64,000 nt of DNA from Pleodorina starrii. Lineage: Eukaryota; Chlorophyta; Chlorophyceae; Chlamydomonadales; Volvocaceae. This document shows positions 59,240 to 64,000 of this stretch, piece by piece. Both the position numbers and the translations under genes were made by a program. Positions within the stretch are counted from its first letter, which is position 1. Every line of letters begins with the position of its first letter. The stretch covers positions 2,764,001 to 2,828,000 of the forward strand of contig BRXU01000014.1 of assembly GCA_030267565.1 (NCBI GenBank), written 5' to 3'. Under the pieces are notes generated by a model. It searched no databases, was not told the DNA's origin, and worked only from the letters and a program-made list of their open reading frames with translations.

Positions 59240-60240
59240 ACTCACGCCGTACAGTCTCGAGAGCATGCGAGCAGCGCCTTGTCAAGATCCATGTTGACTA
59301 TATGCAGAACTAGCCGGCAGAGAAACTCATTCGGGAGTGCCGACCGTGGTGACCAGAGGGACCGGTGCGCTGGTGCACCGGTGGTCTGTGGTGAGGGACC
59401 GGTGCGCTTGTAAGTCGTACTATTTCGGAAAATAGTACGGCACGCATGCTCCAGCGCTGTCCCCGCCCACATAAAAGGTATTCCCATAGCTGTTTTTCCT
59501 GGCCTTCTATGTTATGTCACTTCGTCACATAGTCCTGTATACTTGTGTGTTCATGACACAAACAGATAAGGAGATGTACTTAGGATGGCGTCGTTTAGTG
59601 CCTGTGTAAGGGTCGCATGCTTATTAAAAACCAGCTTTATAAATAGTGCAGTTACTGCAATTTTGGATACTAGTCACATGTGCGAAATTCTGACAGTGGC
59701 AACAACCGGTCAGCATTTCGCCGATGCTGCCCAGACGCCTTCACGCACCGAGATCGGTACAGCGCTGATAGCAGTGCAAGGTCATACTTACCGACCGTGG
59801 TGAGCAGAGGGACTGGTGCGCTGGTGCACCGGTGGTCTGGTGGTGAGGGACCGGTGCGCTTGTAGGTCGTACTATTTCAGAAAATAGTACGGCACGCATG
59901 CTCCAGCGCTGTCCCCGCCCACATAAAAGGTATTCCCATAGCTGTTTTTCCTGGCCTTCTATGTTATGTCACTTCGTCACATAGTCCTGTATACTTGTGT
60001 GTTCATGACACAAACAGATAAGGAGATGTACTTAGGATGGCGTCGTTTAGTGCCTGTGTAAGGGTCGCATGCTTATTAAAAACCAGCTTTATAAATAGTG
60101 CAGTTACTGCAATTTTGGATACTAGTCACATGTGCGAAGTTCTGACAGTGGCAACACCGGTCAGCACTTCGCCGATGCTGCCCAGACGCCCTCACGCACC
60201 GAGATCGGTACAGCGCTGATAGCAATGCAAGGTCATACTC
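59240..60240 (-). repeat. Palindrome repeat copies C and D in a 452-bp tandem duplication
   Basis: Minus-strand copies of the family seen at 10.6 and 13.5 kb carry palindromes at 59416-59439 (C) and 59868-59891 (D). The surrounding block is duplicated head-to-tail with a period of 452 bp; for example the frame starting ATGGCGTCGTTTAGTG begins at 59585 and again at 60037 and encodes MASFSACVRVACLLKTSF... in both. Copy C retains the peptide frame shared with copy B; D diverges after the ACGGTCGG block. Confidence 0.9.
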
Positions 60241-60488
60241 AAGGTAAGGCATGCGCCCTTAGCTTCGTCGGCGGGCCCGGTCGCCAAGGATCGCTTGCAT
60301 TGGCACCGGCGGATGCCTGACCAATGAGAATGAACCGCAACGAGGAACCAATTGCTAAAGTAAGTTGGGATGATTGTTGACGCATATGATGTTTAGCTTT
60401 TACTCGTACTGCTTTGTTTTGTTCCACTCCATGACATGTTCTGACCTGATATGGAGAACGGCGGCTAAACCTTGTCCTTATGATAATT

Positions 60489-60840
60489 GCAACTCACAGG
60501 CTGCAGATAGACGCCGGGACACCCGCTCAGGCGGCCTGGACGGGGAGCAGCTTTAGTAGCGACCTGGCGTGGACTACCTGGACTTGTTGTGTCATGGCGT
60601 GGTGCTAGCAGCGGCCGGGAGTGAGAGGACTGGGCGGGTGTCAGCGGCTCACTTGAATAGCTCTTTCAAGTAAGTGAGTACAGCTGTTGCTTGCCTTATC
60701 CTATTGATGATTGCAACTCGCAGGCTGCAAGTTGAGGCTGGGACACATACTTCGGCAGCCAGGATGGCCGAGCAGCTTGAGCTAGCGGCCTGGCGTGGAC
60801 TTCCTGAACATGTATCGTCGTGGCTGGCACATCGTGGCTC
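60489..60840 (+). repeat. Diverged direct repeat, about 224-bp spacing
   Basis: The series GCAACTCACAGGCTGCA, CTGGGACAC/CCGGGACAC, GAGCAGCTT and GCCTGGCGTGGACTTCCTG/GACCTGGCGTGGACTACCTG occurs twice, starting near 60489 and 60713. The copies are clearly diverged and non-coding. Confidence 0.8.
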
Positions 60841-61011
60841 TACGTAGCGGCACTTCAATTCTACGTATGGTTAGGCCCCCAAGTTGAGCGGAACTCATCG
60901 CAGACGGTGGTTTTCACCACCATACATTAGGGACCCCCTGTGTTGGGTTGTAAGAGGGTTAGGCAAACCCTGAGGTAACCAATCGAAGAGCCGTGTTAAC
61001 ACGCGCCCATG

Positions 61012-61066
61012 TATAGTCCAGCCGTGTCTACACGGCAGTATAGTCCAGCCGTGTCTACACGGCAGT
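61012..61066 (+). repeat. 27-bp tandem repeat with internal inverted repeat
   Basis: TATAGTCCAGCCGTGTCTAC occurs twice with a 27-bp period. Each unit contains GCCGTGT-CT-ACACGGC, perfect 7-bp arms with a 2-nt loop. Similar ACACGG words continue to 61130. Confidence 0.9.
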
Positions 61067-61566
61067 ATAACAGACTATCCGCATAATCTTCCATACACGG
61101 CCATATTAAACACGGGCCATACACGAGATATATACTAGGCCCAAATCTACAGACGTACCTCATTTATTCGCTCAGTGTGCTCCCCTAGCGCCGCATACGG
61201 CATCATCCAGAGCAAACAGCACCGATGATATGGCCCAGGTCTGCCGGCCTCGTGGGTTGCTGGCCCGCATGCGACCGACCCCCCTGGAACACGGGACAAC
61301 ACCATGTACACACACCACCAGCGGCACACCACCGGTAGATTCTCGTTTGCCTACGTCCCTCCGCTACGGTTTTATCTGTATTGCCATGCGCGGCAAACCC
61401 GCTTGCGCGCATGCACACGGATTGTTCTTCAGCAGTCCTCCCCTCCACTCCCCGGCTTTCCCCCATCAACCCCGCCTCGTCCCTCTTTCGCGCCTGACCT
61501 TACCGTGGTCGGCCCATGGGTCGTCCGAGCCGGCGTTCAGGTCTGCTCTCTAAAAAATGCCCCAGC

Positions 61567-62090
61567 ATGCAGCGAGTGGATTCTCAGGATCACAGTAACA
61601 GCGTGCTGCTAAGGATAACCCCCCCGACAGGATTCAGGCAAGTAAAGGTTGATTCATCATGTGGAATAGTTGGGCTTGCAGCTAATGATAAATGGCAAGC
61701 AGCAAATCGCAATATTGAAGCCGGATAGATGTAATCACCAATTACAGTTCTAATATCTACAGCGTCGCTACGACACACGGTTACGGTCGGAACCTCTGCT
61801 GTCTGGACACCAGCCGGGACGCCCAATAATTACACAGTTTCACACAAGAGAATGTTTGGAAATTTAAAAACATAGTTAAGTCGGAAAGCAGGATTATGCA
61901 ATGGAAACCAGACAAAACTACCACCGACCAAACGTACGGAAGGGCTTTCCTCTGCATCGAATGAAAGCCGCACGCGATTCATGACAGTAATGCTTGTAGC
62001 ATTTTTGAAGACAACAACTGCAGTGCTGAACGCCGACTGGACGCGTGACTCTGCTTGGTTAAAGTGCAGGCACAGCACCTGCCCCCGCCT
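61567..62090 (+). repeat. Diverged duplicate, copy 2
   Basis: Partner of 56420-57000. The best-preserved block (GGAAACCAGACAAAACTACC followed by ACCGACCAAACGTACGG) lies at 61903-61940. The frame open in copy 1 is lost here. Confidence 0.75.
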
Positions 62091-62696
62091 TCTTCATTTT
62101 CGTTGTCTGCTCAATCGGCTTTAAGTTTGTCTTCAACTTCCGCTGGTCCCATTTTTGGAGTCCGTCGCAGTAGGAGTTCGCGATAGAAACTACCATCGGT
62201 CGGCATCGCGCGTTACGCCTTCGCCAGGTTGGACGCAACGCAGCCCCACTTCTAGCCCTCTCAGCGTTGTGTTTTGCGCAAATGAAGCGAAGGCGACCGG
62301 CATTTAGCCTCAGTAGTGCCTCGTGCCGGCTCGTGGCTCTCCTGCCGCGGTCCGACCTCTTGCACGCGCGCTTACGTGTAACGGCAGCTGTGACATGCGT
62401 TAGCGAGACGCAACCTATTATTGGGCAATAATGCGCACGCGCTGGTTGCGCTGTGCAGGGTCAGACCGCCTACGTCACCACCGCCTTTTTACTTGCGCTC
62501 TGCGCAACCGGTGCATCACGCTGGCGGGGTTCCGGAGGACCCCACATTCTCCGGATCAGAGGCTGCGTGGGCTGGATCGGAGCGCCGAACCGCGCTCGCG
62601 GCATGGAAAAGCGCCCAGTGAACAGCCGTCTAAATTGAGTGTTGTCCACACACGAAGTACAGGGTCGATTCACGCAAGTTTTCAGTTGCCATCAAA
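62091..62696. other. Upstream region of the Mpv17 gene
   Basis: No coding region is recognised. Open frames at 62421-62793 overlap one another in several frames and are not conserved. The region should contain the promoter and 5' UTR of the gene that starts at 62697. Confidence 0.45.
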
Positions 62697-63905
62697 ATGG
62701 CTGCTGCGGTCACCATTTCGGGTCCTGGCTTCAACCCCTTCGGTCGCGTTTGGGCGGCCTACGAGCGATCGCTTCGCAGACGCCCTGTGCTGACACAGGC
62801 GGCATCTTCCGCTCTGTTGTGGGGCCTGGGAGATGGTGAGAACGGTTCGCTGTGACCCCGCGTCTGCCAAGCGAGCGAGTGAGGCCTGTTTGTGAATGCG
62901 GTCGTCTGAGAACTCCGCCATATCGGTCGATCCCTGCTGTCCTCCTCCCCCTTATTGCAGCTATGGCGCAGCGCATTGAGACGCGCGGTCGCGGCGGTGT
63001 CGACTCGCGGCGCGTGGCTCTCACGGCGGCCTTCGGAGGCGCAGTTATCGGGCCGGCCGGCCACGGCTGGTACTTGATGCTCGAGAGCCTGGTCCTAAAG
63101 CTGGGCCTGGCGTGCAGCATCAAATCCATGTTGCTGAAGGTGAGCCGTGTGGGCGACTGGATGGCAAGTGGTTACGTCAGCGGAACACGCTGGTCTTGGC
63201 AGACTGCCTCCCACGCTCCCAGGCGTGCGTCCTCGCGGCGCTTCCGCTCTCCTGCGTTTCACGCCGAGCCGTACTGTCATGTGTCATCGAGGCCTCCCCG
63301 GCGTTGCCCGCGGGCTGCTGCCCACCCCCCACCCCCAACCCCACCCGCAGGTGGCGGTTGACAATCTGCTCTACTCTCCCGCCTACGTGCTGGCCTTCTT
63401 CGCCTTCGGCTGCATGGCCATCGACGGCCTCAGCCCGGCCCAGTTCAGCGCCAAGATGCGGCAGGAGTTCCTGCCCACCATGCTGGCGGAGGCCATGGTC
63501 TGGCCGCCGTACATGTGTGCCGTATTCAGCCGCGTGCCAGTGCAACACCAGCTGCTGGCCGTCAATGTTGCCACGCTGTTCGATGTGTGCTTCCTCAGCT
63601 GGATGCGAACAAAGGACGACGCAGGCCAGATGGCGGGGCAGGCGCAGCAGCAGCAGCAGCACCAGCAGCAGGGCGCGGAGGCGTTTGCGGATGTGGTGCG
63701 GTCCCGCGACGCGGCTGCTGCTGCGCTGCTGCCCCGGAGGGACGCCCCTTCGGACGAGAACCTGAACCTGGGCCGCATGGCCCTCATGGCCGCGAGCGCG
63801 ACCTGCAGCACCTCCGGATGTGGTGGGCTGTTCTGGGGACTGCGGCCGGTTGCGCCAGCTGCCCCCTCCGCCGCCCCAGGTGCGGCGCCGCCAGTGGCAT
63901 GCTGA
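62697..63905 (+). CDS. Mpv17/PMP22-family membrane protein, 3 exons
   Basis: Small membrane proteins of mitochondrial inner membrane, peroxisomes or plastids; some form channels, and the substrate is unclear. Exons 62697-62835, 62961-63139 and 63351-63905 join in phase to 290 residues. Family motifs in order: WAAYERSLRRRPVLTQ and ALLWGLGD near residues 20-46, GPAGHGWYLMLE at 77-88, DNLLYSPAYVLAFFAFG at 110-126, then PTMLAEAMVWPPYMCAVFSRVP and NVATLFDVCFLSW, the degenerate form of the family's WP...NF..VP and W..YLS blocks. Three or four membrane spans are expected. After about residue 195 there is a tail of roughly 95 residues beginning with a Gln-rich run (CAG repeats at 63644-63672), absent from typical members of 170-200 residues. 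The start ATG follows CATCAAA and gives the shortest N-terminus before the conserved helix. Confidence 0.9.
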
Positions 63906-64000
63906 ACATGAAATTAATCCACAATGGCTGAGCGGCGGTGGGCGCCTACCGCCACTGCCGCTGCCCCCAGCTGTCATCCTGTGCTGCAAAACTCAGCAGC
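63906..64000. other. 3' end of the window, Mpv17 3' UTR
   Basis: Only 95 bases remain after the stop; no poly-A motif is visible. Confidence 0.5.

Noticed and set aside
59416..59891. Palindromes read as transcription terminators or a CRISPR-like array
   Set aside because: Eukaryotic context, repeat spacing of 452 bp and no spacer pattern; they are parts of an interspersed repeat.

Overview
This looks like nuclear DNA of a volvocine green alga (Chlamydomonas/Volvox relatives). It has GC-rich exons split by many short introns with GTGAGT/GTGCGT-type donors and CAG acceptors, long low-complexity Ala/Gly/Gln tracts, TG- and GGT-type microsatellites, CCCTAAAA telomere-like sequence, a TGTAA polyadenylation motif, a MYND-finger protein and algal-type LINE and DIRS-like retroelement debris. 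Gene structures below were assembled by hand: exons were joined only where donor, acceptor and reading phase agree and where the joined protein matches a family. Coordinates could be off by a base or two at a junction.

Layout. (1) 0.66-4.2 kb, + strand: uroporphyrinogen decarboxylase, 9 exons, the tetrapyrrole-pathway enzyme. (2) 6.6-10.3 kb, - strand: a two-exon MYND zinc-finger protein with a one-base frameshift. (3) 10.6-13.8 kb: a 5'-truncated LINE inserted, with a 7-bp target-site duplication, into a tandem repeat whose relatives recur at 59.2-60 kb. (4) 15.6-18.5 kb, + strand: PRP19, U-box/WD40 spliceosome ubiquitin ligase, 6 exons. (5) 18.5-22.4 kb: no recognisable gene. (6) 22.5-26.2 kb, + strand: NAP1-type histone chaperone, 8 exons. 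(7) 29.5-34.9 kb, + strand: 13-exon, about 502-residue coiled-coil protein, possibly ciliary. (8) 37.06-37.3 kb, - strand: possible orphan first exon. (9) 38.9-49.2 kb, - strand: 20-exon, about 1,797-residue plant-type TPR-DnaJ co-chaperone with a long FVFG-bearing disordered N-terminus. (10) 51.2-56.4 kb, - strand: NCS1 nucleobase transporter like plant plastid PLUTO, 10 exons. (11) 56.4-62.1 kb: repeat island with a decayed DIRS-like retroelement, a diverged duplication of about 0.6 kb, a 452-bp tandem duplication and short inverted-repeat tandems. (12) 62.7-63.9 kb, + strand: Mpv17/PMP22-family membrane protein, 3 exons.

The genes are independent eukaryotic transcription units (haem/chlorophyll precursor synthesis, splicing, histone and protein chaperoning, nucleobase transport, organelle membrane protein); nothing suggests an operon or pathway cluster. 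The least explained material is the palindrome-bearing repeat family shared by the two repeat islands, and the retroelement junctions.
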